Below, in pieces: positions 34,778 through 43,835 of a stretch of DNA of 64,000 bases. Made by a program: the position numbers and the translations under genes. This DNA comes from Bacteroidales bacterium M7 (lineage in GTDB: Bacteria > Bacteroidota > Bacteroidia > Bacteroidales > Muribaculaceae), in assembly GCA_001689515.1 (NCBI GenBank), contig LUJR01000009.1, forward strand, positions 279,039 through 343,038, given 5' to 3'. Position 1 is the stretch's first letter, and every line of letters begins with the position of its first letter. The notes beneath the pieces were generated by a model, which was not told the DNA's origin, did no database searches, and saw only the letters and a program-made list of their open reading frames with translations.

Positions 34778-37336
34778 TTAGCCGCATTTTGATGTGCCGC
34801 ATGAGGTGCATATCAGGCAGCCTTCCTGATATACGAGGGTCTCGTTGCCGCAGTGGGGACACTTCTGCCCGGATGCCTTGGTGCCGTCGGGCAGATAGCG
34901 TTTGAGGGCGCGTTCCACGCCCATCTTCCATGTGTTGATGCTCTGGGAGTTGAGCTCGAGTCCGCCGACAAGTTTGAGAACCTGGTCGATGGGCATGCCG
35001 TAGCGGAGCACTCCTGATATGAGCTTGGCATAGTTCCAGTATTCGGGGTTGAACTTGTCGCTCAGACCTTCGATGGTTGTCTTGTAACCGCGCTTGTTGA
35101 TAAACTGAAAGTCATAACGCTTTACGCCGTTTTCGTCTACGGCGCGGATGATTTTGCCTCGGGTGACCGACTTGGGGCAGAAGATGCCATCTTCGTCATC
35201 GGCAAGACCGGTGAAGATCTCATAGGGCTTGCCATCCATCAGACCGACGAAGGCGATCCATTTCTCCTTGTTGTTCTGGAAACGCACCACATCCGCCTCC
35301 AACTCAGCCGGACGTTTGTGTGCGTGGGGCACGAGGGTCTGAGCCTGCGGCTCAGGCTTCTTTTCCATAGCCACAAGCACTCCTGAGCGGCATCCGTCAC
35401 GGTAGACGGTGCAGCCCTTGCAGCCGCATTTCCAGGCTTCAAGGTAGAGATTTGCCACCAGTTCCTCTGACACGTCGGCAGGGAGGTTGATGGTGACGGA
35501 GATGGAGTGGTCGACCCATTTTTGCACACGACCCTGCATCCTGACTTTCTCAAGCCAGTCCACATCGTTGGCTGTGGCTTTATAGTATGGTGAACGCTTG
35601 ACCAGGTCATCAATTTCCTCCTGGGTGTAATCCTGTTTCACCTCGATGCCGTTGATGCGCATCCACTCTACAAATTTCGGGTGATACACGATGTATTCCT
35701 CGAATGCGTCACCTGTCTCGTCGGTGTAGTCCACGCGGGCGTTGACATCGCTTGGGTTGACTTTGCGGCGGCGTTTGTAGACGGGCATGAACACCGGCTC
35801 GATGCCCGAGGTGGTGCGGGTCATCAGGCTGACGGTGCCTGTCGGGGCGATGGTCAAGCACGCTATGTTGCGTCTGCCGTGCTGCATCATGCGGTCGTAG
35901 ATTGACGGATCTGCCTCACGGATGCGGTTGATAAACGGATTGTTTGCTTCGCGTGACGAGTCGTATATTTCAAAAGCTCCGCGTTCGGCTGCGAGATCGA
36001 CTGATGAACTGTAGGCTGCGAGGGTCAGGGTGCGATGCACTGACTCTGAGAAAGTGGTGGCTTCCTCGGTGCCGTAGCGCAGTCCCATGGCGGCGAGCAT
36101 GTCGCCTTCGCCAGTAGTACCTACGCCTGTGCGTCGTCCTTTGAGGGTCTTGGTGCGTATCTTCTGCCACAGATGTTTCTCGGTCTGTTTGACCTCCTCG
36201 GTCTCAGGGTCGATCTCGATCTTGGCGAGGATGGCATCTATCTTTTCCATTTCGAGGTCGATGATGTCGTCCATGATGCGCTGAGCCTTGCCGACATGCA
36301 GCTTGAAAAGGTCAAAGTCAAATTCAGCCTGCGGAGTGAAAGGATTCTTCACATAGCTGTAGAGGTTGATGGCGAGCAGACGGCAGCTGTCATAGGGGCA
36401 GAGGGGTATCTCGCCACACGGATTGGTGGAGATGGTGCGGAAGCCGAGGTCGGCGTAGCAGTCGGGCACTGATTCGCGAGTGATGGTGTCCCAGAAGAGT
36501 ACTCCTGGCTCTGCGCTCTGCCATGCGTTGTGGATGATTTTGTCCCATAGGCGGCGTGCGTCAATCTCCTTGACCATCTTGGGAGAGTCTGAGTCTACAG
36601 GGAACTGCTGCGTGTATTTACCCCCATCCATGGCTGCCTGCATGAACTTGTCATCGATGCGCACTGACACGTTGGCACCGGTGATTTTCCCCGTCTCCAT
36701 CTTGGCATCTATGAAGTCCTCGCTCTCGGGGTGTTTGATGGAAACTGAGAGCATCAGGGCTCCGCGCCGTCCGTCCTGAGCCACCTCGCGTGTGGAGTTG
36801 CTGTAACGCTCCATAAACGGTACGATGCCGGTGGAGGTCAGAGCCGAATTTTTCACGGCTGTGCCTTTGGGGCGGATATGGCTCAGGTCATGTCCCACTC
36901 CTCCGCGACGCTTCATCAGCTGCACCTGCTCCTCATCAATCTTGATGATGCCGCCGTAGCTGTCGGGAGTGCCGTCAAGTCCTATCACGAAGCAGTTGCT
37001 CAGCGAGCCTACCTGATAGGTGTTGCCTATGCCGCTCATCGGACTCCCCTGGGGCACGATGTACCGGAAATCGTCAAGCAGACCGTACACCTCCTCCTCG
37101 CTCATCGGGTTTGGGTAGTGGCTCTCTATGCGGGCTATCTCTGAGGCGATGCGGTGGTGCATGTCCGAGGGGTCTTTCTCGTATATGTTGCCGGCGCTGT
37201 CCTTGAGGGCGTATTTGTTTACCCACACTGTGGCGGCGAGGTCATCGTCCTTAAAGTAGTTTTTTGATGCTTCAAGAGCCTCATCGTAGGTGTAGGTCTT
37301 GCGTGGTTCTGGTGTCTCCATCTGGTAAGTTTTCAA
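34778..37336 (-). CDS. nrdJ: Adenosylcobalamin-dependent (class II) ribonucleotide reductase
   Basis: An 852-residue class II enzyme that reduces ribonucleotides using a cobalamin-derived thiyl radical. Visible core motifs: VGSLSNCFVIG (first redox Cys), RRGGVGHDLSHIRPKG, TNPCGEIPLCPYDSC (Asn-Cys-Glu active site) and APTGTVSLM (phosphate binding). The C-terminal tail CPHCGNETLVYQEGCLICTSCG is a zinc-ribbon-like region carrying the reducing cysteines. With nrdD-nrdG at 54812-57481, the organism has a B12-dependent and a glycyl-radical route. No cobalamin riboswitch was recognised in the 329-bp upstream gap. Confidence 0.95.
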   Translation of the reverse strand: MKTYQMETPEPRKTYTYDEALEASKNYFKDDDLAATVWVNKYALKDSAGNIYEKDPSDMHHRIASEIARIESHYPNPMSEEEVYGLLDDFRYIVPQGSPMSGIGNTYQVGSLSNCFVIGLDGTPDSYGGIIKIDEEQVQLMKRRGGVGHDLSHIRPKGTAVKNSALTSTGIVPFMERYSNSTREVAQDGRRGALMLSVSIKHPESEDFIDAKMETGKITGANVSVRIDDKFMQAAMDGGKYTQQFPVDSDSPKMVKEIDARRLWDKIIHNAWQSAEPGVLFWDTITRESVPDCYADLGFRTISTNPCGEIPLCPYDSCRLLAINLYSYVKNPFTPQAEFDFDLFKLHVGKAQRIMDDIIDLEMEKIDAILAKIEIDPETEEVKQTEKHLWQKIRTKTLKGRRTGVGTTGEGDMLAAMGLRYGTEEATTFSESVHRTLTLAAYSSSVDLAAERGAFEIYDSSREANNPFINRIREADPSIYDRMMQHGRRNIACLTIAPTGTVSLMTRTTSGIEPVFMPVYKRRRKVNPSDVNARVDYTDETGDAFEEYIVYHPKFVEWMRINGIEVKQDYTQEEIDDLVKRSPYYKATANDVDWLEKVRMQGRVQKWVDHSISVTINLPADVSEELVANLYLEAWKCGCKGCTVYRDGCRSGVLVAMEKKPEPQAQTLVPHAHKRPAELEADVVRFQNNKEKWIAFVGLMDGKPYEIFTGLADDEDGIFCPKSVTRGKIIRAVDENGVKRYDFQFINKRGYKTTIEGLSDKFNPEYWNYAKLISGVLRYGMPIDQVLKLVGGLELNSQSINTWKMGVERALKRYLPDGTKASGQKCPHCGNETLVYQEGCLICTSCGTSKCG

Positions 37337-37508
37337 GTAAGGAAAAAGGTAAAAGTTTTCTGAAAGTGCAAATTTTCAAATAATTTTCCTATCCTCAAAA
37401 TTTCCAAAAAGAAAACCGCCCCCGATGTTAATAACTTCCCAGTGGCAATAAGCCGTTTGTCACTGCAGGTCAAACTTAATGTGTTAACCCAACAGACATA
37501 GTCATCTT

Positions 37509-37594
37509 GTAGGGACATGCCGTGGCATGTCCGCCATTCAGACATTGAATTCGAGATTGTTGTGGGAAGCGGACATGCCGTGGCATGTCCCTAC
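37509..37594. repeat. Class A GTAG-hairpin inverted doublet (86 bp)
   Basis: Two class A units facing away from each other with GTAGG heads outermost: 37509-37534 (+) and 37569-37594 (-). Both have centre GT and the CGC extension. The 34-base spacer is related to that of the doublet at 57510 (CGCCATTCAG vs CGCCAGTCAG; GTGGGAAGCGG vs GTGGCAAGCGG), so the doublet was copied as a unit. It fills most of the gap 37337-37665 between nrdJ and the receptor gene. Confidence 0.93.
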
Positions 37595-37636
37595 ACTTTC
37601 ACGATTCATCTTACATAACCAACCAAAGATTGACCA

Positions 37637-37659
37637 GTAGTAGGACATGCCGTATTTCC
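37637..37659 (+). repeat. Degenerate class A repeat
   Basis: GTAGTAGGACATGCCGTATT: head and left arm of class A are present, the right arm has decayed. It ends just before the stop of the receptor gene. Confidence 0.65.
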
Positions 37660-37665
37660 GCTGGT

Positions 37666-39717
37666 TTATCGTAAGATGGCACTCTCGGTAACGATGTGCT
37701 CATATTTTGGTGCTCTTGTCGCTTTTTTCCCGTAATCAAAACTATAAATCAGCTTTAAAGTGGCATATTGGTTGTAATTTCTATTCCAGCTCTCTGAATA
37801 ATAAGCATACTCTGGTGTGTCGAGATGTTCTGTCGATGTGTTGCTCATGCAAAATAGATTGTTGAAATTAATTTCCGCGCCCCATTGACCGTGATTCCAC
37901 ATAGCTGTGAGTTGATATTGCCAAGGTGTCTTGCTGATAACCTGATAGTTCATGAGGCACCGCTCTGCAGACTTGACAGAGGCACATAAAGCGAAATCTC
38001 CTATATAATAATTGATTTCGCCATAGATTGAAGCATTGGTTGCCCGATTGTTGATGCCTTTGTTATTGACAATAGACTTCCCACACAAGGCTGAAAGGTT
38101 CATGTTGAGGTTAGGATTAAGCTTGTATGTGGCGGAGATGTCACATTCATATTTACGATATGAGGCATCATCTATGAATGACTTGATAAGATGATTACCA
38201 TCAATGTGATAATCGCTCATTACGGCATGATTCTGATAGAAATAGGATATGCCTGCATGCAGAGCAAGTTTGTTGATGTTAAGATTGTAGCTGAAGCGAG
38301 GGTTGACCAGCAGCGAATTATCCAAATCAGGGTTGCTGCGAAGTATGATAATCGGATCCAGCTGTTGAGTGACTGTATTTATGGTTCTGATATCCGGATA
38401 GGTGTTGCCCAATGCAAAACTGAACTGTAACTGCTGGGCTTTGCTGAGCATGTATGCCGATCTCAGTTGCAGCCGTGGATTAATATGATTGATTGTCTCG
38501 ACACCTTTGAGACGGTAAGCCATAAATGAAATTCCTGGGTTGATGTCGTATAAAAATTTGCCTGACCTCTGTGAGTAGTCAGCAAAAATGATGGTTTCAG
38601 ATGACGTCAGGTTTTGATGAGGCGCATCCGTACCGATATAATCCGACTGGCTCTTTCTGAGAAATTCATATATATTAAAGGCGAGCCGGTTGTTGTTTTT
38701 GAAAGTCTTTATGAGATTAGTATTGAATTTGGCATAATAGTAGTTTTCCACTACATCGCTGAGATAGCTGTCAACATCCTCACGATATGAGCGGTGGTGA
38801 TGATTGCGTGAATAATATCCGTCAACAACATAATTTAATGTCAGTGACGGAGATAATTTATTGGAACCATAAAAATACAGACTTGGTCGCATGCTTCGGT
38901 CTGAGGTTTTCTTGCTGCATGTAAATTGTTTCGTCCCTACGCTTATATATCCATTACTGGCAGTAAAGGCATCCTTATCCCAAGCGATTCCGCCTCTAAT
39001 CATCCATGTCATGGATTTGCCACGATTGCTGATGCTTGCCTGAACATAGCCATTATCGTTACGGTTATCAGCGTTGTCATATGATGTAGTCCTTACGACA
39101 GGAGAGGGGAAAGCAAACGACTCGATGCCACTATATGACGATTTCGGGTTTTCCATGGTGTATCCACCCCATAATGTCAGGCTTTTAGTGCCGGATATGT
39201 ATTTTGACACGAGATTATAATCGCCGTTGAGAAATCCAATACCTTGCAGCGCATCTATTTGTGTATAACCACCATTATCAGGCTTCTTAATTAAAAAGTT
39301 TATAGCTGACGCATCTTTTGCATATTTGCCAGTAGGAATATCGTAATATTCCACCCTTGCAATGTCCTTAGGTCTGAGCGATAGAATTTCTCTGGCAGTA
39401 GCTTCCCTGCCGTCAATATATAGAGTGGCATTCCCTGTTGGAGTAGACACAGTATTGCTTGTGCGGTCAATGATTACCCCTGGTATCATCAGATTTCTCA
39501 ATAAGTCATAACCGGAAAAAGCATGTTTACGCTGCTCCTTAGTGGGCAGCGCGAGAATATGGTCAGACTCACGCGTCATGTACGAAGCATTGACCACCAC
39601 CTCTCCCAACATCTTCGGAGATGAATCGCGGAAGTTTGTACTGTCAACGTCGGGACCCTGTGCCATCGCAAATGGAGCCATTGCAACCCAGCAGACGGCA
39701 TTTAACGTTAATGTCAT
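37666..39717 (-). CDS. Outer-membrane beta-barrel receptor (TonB-dependent-receptor-like)
   Basis: A 683-residue protein with a signal peptide (MTLTLNAVCWVAMAPFAMAQ). A plug-like domain covers about residues 35-160 (LGEVVVNASYM, YDLLRNLMIPGVIID, LYIDGREATAREI, DIARVEYYDIPTGKYA). The remaining 500 residues are alternating amphipathic strands of the outer-membrane beta-barrel type common in Bacteroidota. It lacks the N-terminal carboxypeptidase-regulatory-like domain and has no SusD partner, so it resembles the solitary PF14905-type proteins. Ligand unknown. Confidence 0.82.
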   Translation of the reverse strand: MTLTLNAVCWVAMAPFAMAQGPDVDSTNFRDSSPKMLGEVVVNASYMTRESDHILALPTKEQRKHAFSGYDLLRNLMIPGVIIDRTSNTVSTPTGNATLYIDGREATAREILSLRPKDIARVEYYDIPTGKYAKDASAINFLIKKPDNGGYTQIDALQGIGFLNGDYNLVSKYISGTKSLTLWGGYTMENPKSSYSGIESFAFPSPVVRTTSYDNADNRNDNGYVQASISNRGKSMTWMIRGGIAWDKDAFTASNGYISVGTKQFTCSKKTSDRSMRPSLYFYGSNKLSPSLTLNYVVDGYYSRNHHHRSYREDVDSYLSDVVENYYYAKFNTNLIKTFKNNNRLAFNIYEFLRKSQSDYIGTDAPHQNLTSSETIIFADYSQRSGKFLYDINPGISFMAYRLKGVETINHINPRLQLRSAYMLSKAQQLQFSFALGNTYPDIRTINTVTQQLDPIIILRSNPDLDNSLLVNPRFSYNLNINKLALHAGISYFYQNHAVMSDYHIDGNHLIKSFIDDASYRKYECDISATYKLNPNLNMNLSALCGKSIVNNKGINNRATNASIYGEINYYIGDFALCASVKSAERCLMNYQVISKTPWQYQLTAMWNHGQWGAEINFNNLFCMSNTSTEHLDTPEYAYYSESWNRNYNQYATLKLIYSFDYGKKATRAPKYEHIVTESAILR

Positions 39718-39789
39718 ATCCGTATATTCAAATCTATAGTTGATACAATATTTGTACTTTTAACGTCCGATATACTTATATATTGTGAT

Positions 39790-40059
39790 TTATTTCATGA
39801 TTTTGTATGTTTTGGTTATGCCGGAGGTGCGGTCGGTTTCCCTGCGGATATAGATTCCCGAGGGCAGGGTGGTGTCATCATATTCGGTGGCTGTGCCCTT
39901 GAATACTGAAATTCCCTGTAGCGTGAACACCTCAACTATATTGTGCGTGTCTGTCGCCATGACATCGTCGATGCCTATGTTGCTGGATTTGAGTTCCAGC
40001 GACAGGGGAAACAGGATAGTATAATATTGTGTGTCGCTGACTGTTGGTGGACGGTGGTG
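39790..40059 (-). pseudogene. Orphan C-terminal secretion-tail remnant
   Basis: A roughly 90-residue frame open from a stop at about 40060 to a TAA at 39790, with no suitable start. Its end reads VEVFTLQGISVFKG ... TLPSGIYIRRET ... KTYKIMK, the pattern of the C-terminal type-A-like sorting domain of Bacteroidota secreted proteins (xVYxLxGxxV ... LxxGxYIxx). The rest of the protein is missing, so this looks like what remains of a deleted secreted protein. The intact protein at 62846 ends with a comparable tail. Confidence 0.6.
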
Positions 40060-40066
40060 TTTTTAA

Positions 40067-40098
40067 TTTGCAGGTGTAGGGGATAAGTGTTATATTCG
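40067..40098 (+). promoter_or_regulatory. Bacteroidota-type promoter for the 40196-41492 genes
   Basis: TTTG at 40067-40070, 20 bases, TATATTCG at 40091-40098 (one mismatch to TAnnTTTG). The leader of about 90 bases contains the palindrome GTTAAC-ttaattc-GTTAAC (40116-40134). Confidence 0.6.
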
Positions 40099-40195
40099 CG
40101 GTAATTTAACCGTGTTAACTTAATTCGTTAACAAAATGGGAGATATCGGTGTTATTACAGCGAGTTAATATTCACCCTCAGACCATTATGATACT

Positions 40196-40432
40196 ATGGA
40201 CGAACTGACTGATATTTTCAACGAAATACTGCGACAAGCCGGAAGCGTCGACATTGCCGAAGCTGAATTCAAGCGTCAGATCAATGAGGATGCCGCCCTC
40301 AAGGAGAGATACCGTGAGTGGTGCCGCGAGGTAGGCAGCAGCGAGAAACGTGGATTTCTGGACTACTGTGACGAATACCTCGAATCGCAAGATGACATCT
40401 GGCAGACTCTCAATGACTATGACAATGAATGA
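40196..40432 (+). CDS. Small conserved hypothetical protein (78 aa)
   Basis: A 78-residue acidic, all-helical protein (about 30% Asp+Glu) with no signal peptide or membrane segment. WCREVGSSEKRGFLDYCDEYL is the most distinctive stretch. I recall similar small proteins in Bacteroidales but no function. It overlaps the start of agmatine deiminase by eight bases, so the two are translationally coupled. Confidence 0.7.
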   Translation: MDELTDIFNEILRQAGSVDIAEAEFKRQINEDAALKERYREWCREVGSSEKRGFLDYCDEYLESQDDIWQTLNDYDNE

Positions 40433-41492
40433 CCTCACTGCCGCGAAGCCTGTGCGCCGGCTTCCTGCCGAATGGGAGCCATCGGAAGCGGTGATGATAG
40501 CATGGCCGCATGCTGACACCGACTGGGCAGACATGCTTGATGAGGTAACGGAGACGTATGTGGATATAGCCCGCGGCATCCTTGATAGCGGTGCGGTTCT
40601 CGTGGTCGTAGCGCCCGATATAACCCTCCCTAAGCGTTATCTTGACCCATACGACTCCCTCCAACGCCCCATAATCTATTGCGAGATTCCGACCAATGAT
40701 ACTTGGGCGCGGGATTTCGGTTCGATTACGGTCGAGGAGGCTGGAGGTGACAAAATTCCTCTTGATTTCACTTTCAACGGTTGGGGCATGAAATTTGCTG
40801 CGGATAAGGATAACCTTATCACATCTGCCGCAGCCTCAATGCATTTGTTTCGCAACCGCCCCGAATCACACCGAATGGTGGTGCTTGAGGGTGGCTCTAT
40901 AGAGAGTGACGGCAACGGGATCATCATGACCACTTCGGAGTGTCTGCTGTCGCCCAACCGCAATCCCTGGATGAGCAAGGCTGAGATTGAGCAATACTTG
41001 CTGAATGCTTTCGGTGCAAATAGGATGCTGTGGCTTGATCACGGCTATCTCGACGGCGATGACACCGACAGCCACATAGACACGCTTGCCCGGCTGGCTC
41101 CGCACGATACCATAGTCTATGTAAGTGCTCCTGACGATGAGGGAGATGAGCACTACCGTGCATTGAAGGCTATGGAGGAGCAGCTCAAGACCTTCCGCAC
41201 TGCCGACGGTCAGCCTTACAACCTTATAGGACTCCCTATGGCAGATGCGCGGTATGATGAGGATGGCAACCGCTTGCCGGCAACCTACGCCAACTATCTT
41301 GTAGTCAACGATACGATACTCATGCCGTCATATTGTTCGCCCCGCAAGGACCGCCTGGCGGCGCAGATGATGCAGGTGGCATACCCTGATCATAAGGTGG
41401 TGCAGATTGACTGCTCGCCGCTCATCCGTCAGCACGGATCGCTACACTGCGTGACCATGCAGCTCCCAGTCGGCACTCTCGCCGTGATTTAA
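40425..41492 (+). CDS. aguA: Agmatine deiminase (PPAD family)
   Basis: A 355-residue enzyme converting agmatine to N-carbamoylputrescine and ammonia, for polyamine synthesis. WARDFGSITV, EGGSIESDGNGII, and the C-terminal HGSLHCVTMQLP with the catalytic Cys are the family hallmarks; DHGYLDGDDTDSHID carries the His/Asp pair. Three in-frame ATGs (40413, 40419, 40425) are possible; I use the last, giving MNDLTAAKPVRRLPAEWEP. N-carbamoylputrescine amidase is not in the window. Confidence 0.92.
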   Translation: MNDLTAAKPVRRLPAEWEPSEAVMIAWPHADTDWADMLDEVTETYVDIARGILDSGAVLVVVAPDITLPKRYLDPYDSLQRPIIYCEIPTNDTWARDFGSITVEEAGGDKIPLDFTFNGWGMKFAADKDNLITSAAASMHLFRNRPESHRMVVLEGGSIESDGNGIIMTTSECLLSPNRNPWMSKAEIEQYLLNAFGANRMLWLDHGYLDGDDTDSHIDTLARLAPHDTIVYVSAPDDEGDEHYRALKAMEEQLKTFRTADGQPYNLIGLPMADARYDEDGNRLPATYANYLVVNDTILMPSYCSPRKDRLAAQMMQVAYPDHKVVQIDCSPLIRQHGSLHCVTMQLPVGTLAVI

Positions 41493-41500
41493 TTAATAAT

Positions 41501-41526
41501 GTAGGGACATGCCGTGGCATGTCCGC
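41501..41526 (+). repeat. Class A GTAG-hairpin repeat, single copy
   Basis: GTAGG head, stem GACATGCC / GGCATGTC around GT, then CGC, between the aguA stop and the fcl start. Reading through it in frame gives MPWHVR, which creates a false N-terminal extension of the next gene. Confidence 0.93.
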
Positions 41527-41547
41527 AACTCATCCTATGCGATTAAT

Positions 41548-42489
41548 ATGGAAAAAGATTCGAAAATATATGTGGCGGGACACCGAGGTATGGTCGGTTC
41601 GGCGATTGTGCGCGAGCTGCAACGTCAAGGCTATTCCAACATCATCACACGCACACATCGGGAGCTTGACCTGATCAACCAGCAGGCTGTCGATGACTTC
41701 TTCGCGGCTGAGCGTCCTGAATACGTCTTTCTGGCAGCTGCCAAGGTCGGAGGCATTCAGGCTAATGCATCGGCTCTTGCCGACTTCATGTATGACAATA
41801 TGATGCTTGAGATGAATGTCATCCATGCCGCTTGGCGTAGCGGTGTCAAGAAGCTCGAGTTTCTCGGCTCCTCATGTATATATCCTCGCATGGCTCCGCA
41901 GCCTATGCCTGAGTCATGCTTGCTGACGTCGGAGCTTGAAAAGACCAATGAGGCTTATGCTCTGGCAAAAATCTCAGGTCTGAAATACTGCGAGTTCCTC
42001 AACCGCCAGTATGGCACTGACTATATCTCGGTGATGCCCACCAACCTCTACGGTCCTAACGACAATTACCATCCGACCCACTCCCATGTGCTCCCGGCTC
42101 TTATCCGTCGCTTCCATGAGGCTAAGGAGCAGCAGCTCCCCGAGGTGGTGTGCTGGGGCGATGGCTCTCCATTACGAGAGTTTCTCTACGTGGATGACCT
42201 CGCCAATTTGTGCGTATTCCTGATGAACAATTATTCTGGCAACGAGACGGTCAATGCCGGCAGCGGCAAGGAGCTGTCAATCCGAGAACTTGCCGAACTC
42301 GTAGCCACGACCGTGGGCTATGAAGGTCGCATAGTCTGGGATACGACCAAGCCCAACGGTACTCCGCGTAAACTGCTTGACGTCAGCAAGGCTACAGCTC
42401 TCGGCTGGACTTACTCGACTGAGCTGCCCGAAGGTATCAGACTCGCCTATGTCGATTTCCTCAGCAATCCTGTCAGAGCCGAGCGATAA
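41548..42489 (+). CDS. fcl: GDP-L-fucose synthase
   Basis: A 313-residue SDR epimerase-reductase making GDP-L-fucose from GDP-4-keto-6-deoxymannose. GHRGMVGSA is the NADP-binding motif, LGSSCIYP holds the catalytic Ser, and YALAK the Tyr/Lys pair; NLYGPNDNYHPTHSHVLPAL is typical of Fcl. The ATG at 41548 (MEKDSKIYVAG) is chosen because the longer frame begins inside a repeat. GDP-mannose dehydratase is not in the window. Fucose may feed surface glycans such as that of region 1. Confidence 0.95.
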   Translation: MEKDSKIYVAGHRGMVGSAIVRELQRQGYSNIITRTHRELDLINQQAVDDFFAAERPEYVFLAAAKVGGIQANASALADFMYDNMMLEMNVIHAAWRSGVKKLEFLGSSCIYPRMAPQPMPESCLLTSELEKTNEAYALAKISGLKYCEFLNRQYGTDYISVMPTNLYGPNDNYHPTHSHVLPALIRRFHEAKEQQLPEVVCWGDGSPLREFLYVDDLANLCVFLMNNYSGNETVNAGSGKELSIRELAELVATTVGYEGRIVWDTTKPNGTPRKLLDVSKATALGWTYSTELPEGIRLAYVDFLSNPVRAER

Positions 42490-42505
42490 CCAAACCTAAC
42501 AAACG

Positions 42506-43822
42506 ATGAAACCCCTCCTACTCATATTACTTATATTTGTGCTTTCCGGCGGCATCTACGGATGCACCGACCGCATAACCAAGAAAACCGCTGCACCAGC
42601 CCCCGCACCTATGGCTTCTTTTGAAACCATAGGAGACCGCGTACCCTCCGATGACGAGGAGGGTGCGGTGCAAGAACCTGCATGGACCTACTATGAGAGG
42701 CTTTCGTACCTTTTAGGAGCCGACTCAACCTGTATAGGAATCAGCTCAGACATGGTTTGTCCCGACTGGTATTCTGGGTGCTTCGTCAATAACCGGGACC
42801 GTCTGACCATCAACGTAATCGGTGACACCACTAAGCTCCGCAAGATGCTTGCCAAAGAGTTAGGAGGCAACGAGTTTGACATAGGGGTGGGTTTATATAA
42901 CAGGAGTCAGCAACAAGCGGTTGACTCGTTACTGACAAAAGCTATGGAAGAGAGTGATTCGCCTGTGGCTCGTCCACTCATGTGGGCATGGGAAGAGGAT
43001 GGAACAATATATGTGACAGTACAAGGTGTTGATGATTCGGTTATTGACCGTTTCAAACGGGAGGTTTTTGATTCTCCGTTGTTGAGGTTTTCAAGAAGTG
43101 AGAAGGTCGGAATAAACGTAGAGCGTGAAGAGATAGAAGTTCACGAAAAGCCCGTTGAGAGTATGAGAGTTATAGATGACTTTAAGAATACTGACACTGA
43201 TACTGTCTCTGACAACGGCGCATTTGAGTGTTACATTGAGGAGGCTCCAAATTTTCCGGGCGGTACTCAATCTCTATTGGATTACATTAAAGATGTCATG
43301 GTCTATCCTCGTGAGGCATACGATGAAAATATCCAAGGTCGAGTAGTATTACAACTGCTGTTTAATGAGCATGGAGACATTGATACCGTGAAAGTCGTTC
43401 GCAGCAAAGACCGATATCTTGATGCCGAAGCACTCAGAATTGCGAAGACGCTACCTCGTTTTAGTCCCGGACGTGATGGTCATGGCAACGTGCAGAAAAT
43501 GTGGTACACTTTACCGATTAATTTCAAGATTGCTGATTATGACGCTCGCCATGCCAAGCGGTACTCACCGTTCATCTTTGACAATGGCCCCGATCCCATT
43601 AGCGATGGTATGATGCGAGTGGTTGATAAGGATGGCAAAATCGGATATGCGGATTCATTAGGAAACACCGTCATAACGCCCCGCTTTGCTTGCGCATATC
43701 CGTTTAAAGATGGTCGCGCTAAAGTGGCAGATTGGGGTAGCACAATCTATGAGGGTGAACATTACCGATGGGTCAGCGATAGCTGGTATCACATAGACAA
43801 AGCCGGTCGTAAGGTGGATTGA
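42506..43822 (+). CDS. Lipoprotein-like TonB C-terminal domain protein with WG repeat
   Basis: A 438-residue protein. Residues 1-20 look like a lipoprotein signal ending GGIYGC (Tyr at -2 is unusual). Residues about 246-345 form a TonB C-terminal-like domain (FPGGTQSLLDYIKDVMVYP, GRVVLQLLFNEHGDIDTVKVV, FSPGRD). The last 70 residues contain a WG-type repeat (KDGKIGYADSLGNTVITPRF). TonB itself is anchored by a transmembrane helix; a lipid anchor and WG tail point to a sensor or scaffold rather than energy transduction, which is inference. Follows fcl by 16 bases. Confidence 0.72.
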   Translation: MKPLLLILLIFVLSGGIYGCTDRITKKTAAPAPAPMASFETIGDRVPSDDEEGAVQEPAWTYYERLSYLLGADSTCIGISSDMVCPDWYSGCFVNNRDRLTINVIGDTTKLRKMLAKELGGNEFDIGVGLYNRSQQQAVDSLLTKAMEESDSPVARPLMWAWEEDGTIYVTVQGVDDSVIDRFKREVFDSPLLRFSRSEKVGINVEREEIEVHEKPVESMRVIDDFKNTDTDTVSDNGAFECYIEEAPNFPGGTQSLLDYIKDVMVYPREAYDENIQGRVVLQLLFNEHGDIDTVKVVRSKDRYLDAEALRIAKTLPRFSPGRDGHGNVQKMWYTLPINFKIADYDARHAKRYSPFIFDNGPDPISDGMMRVVDKDGKIGYADSLGNTVITPRFACAYPFKDGRAKVADWGSTIYEGEHYRWVSDSWYHIDKAGRKVD

Positions 43823-43835
43823 GTCATCTGACTGC

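Noticed and set aside
37337..37500. Cobalamin riboswitch upstream of nrdJ
   Set aside because: The region is too short and I see no B12-box-like conserved core.
39718..39760. TAGATTTG as promoter of the receptor gene at 37666-39717
   Set aside because: It is only 11 bases from the start codon and has no TTTG at the right distance.
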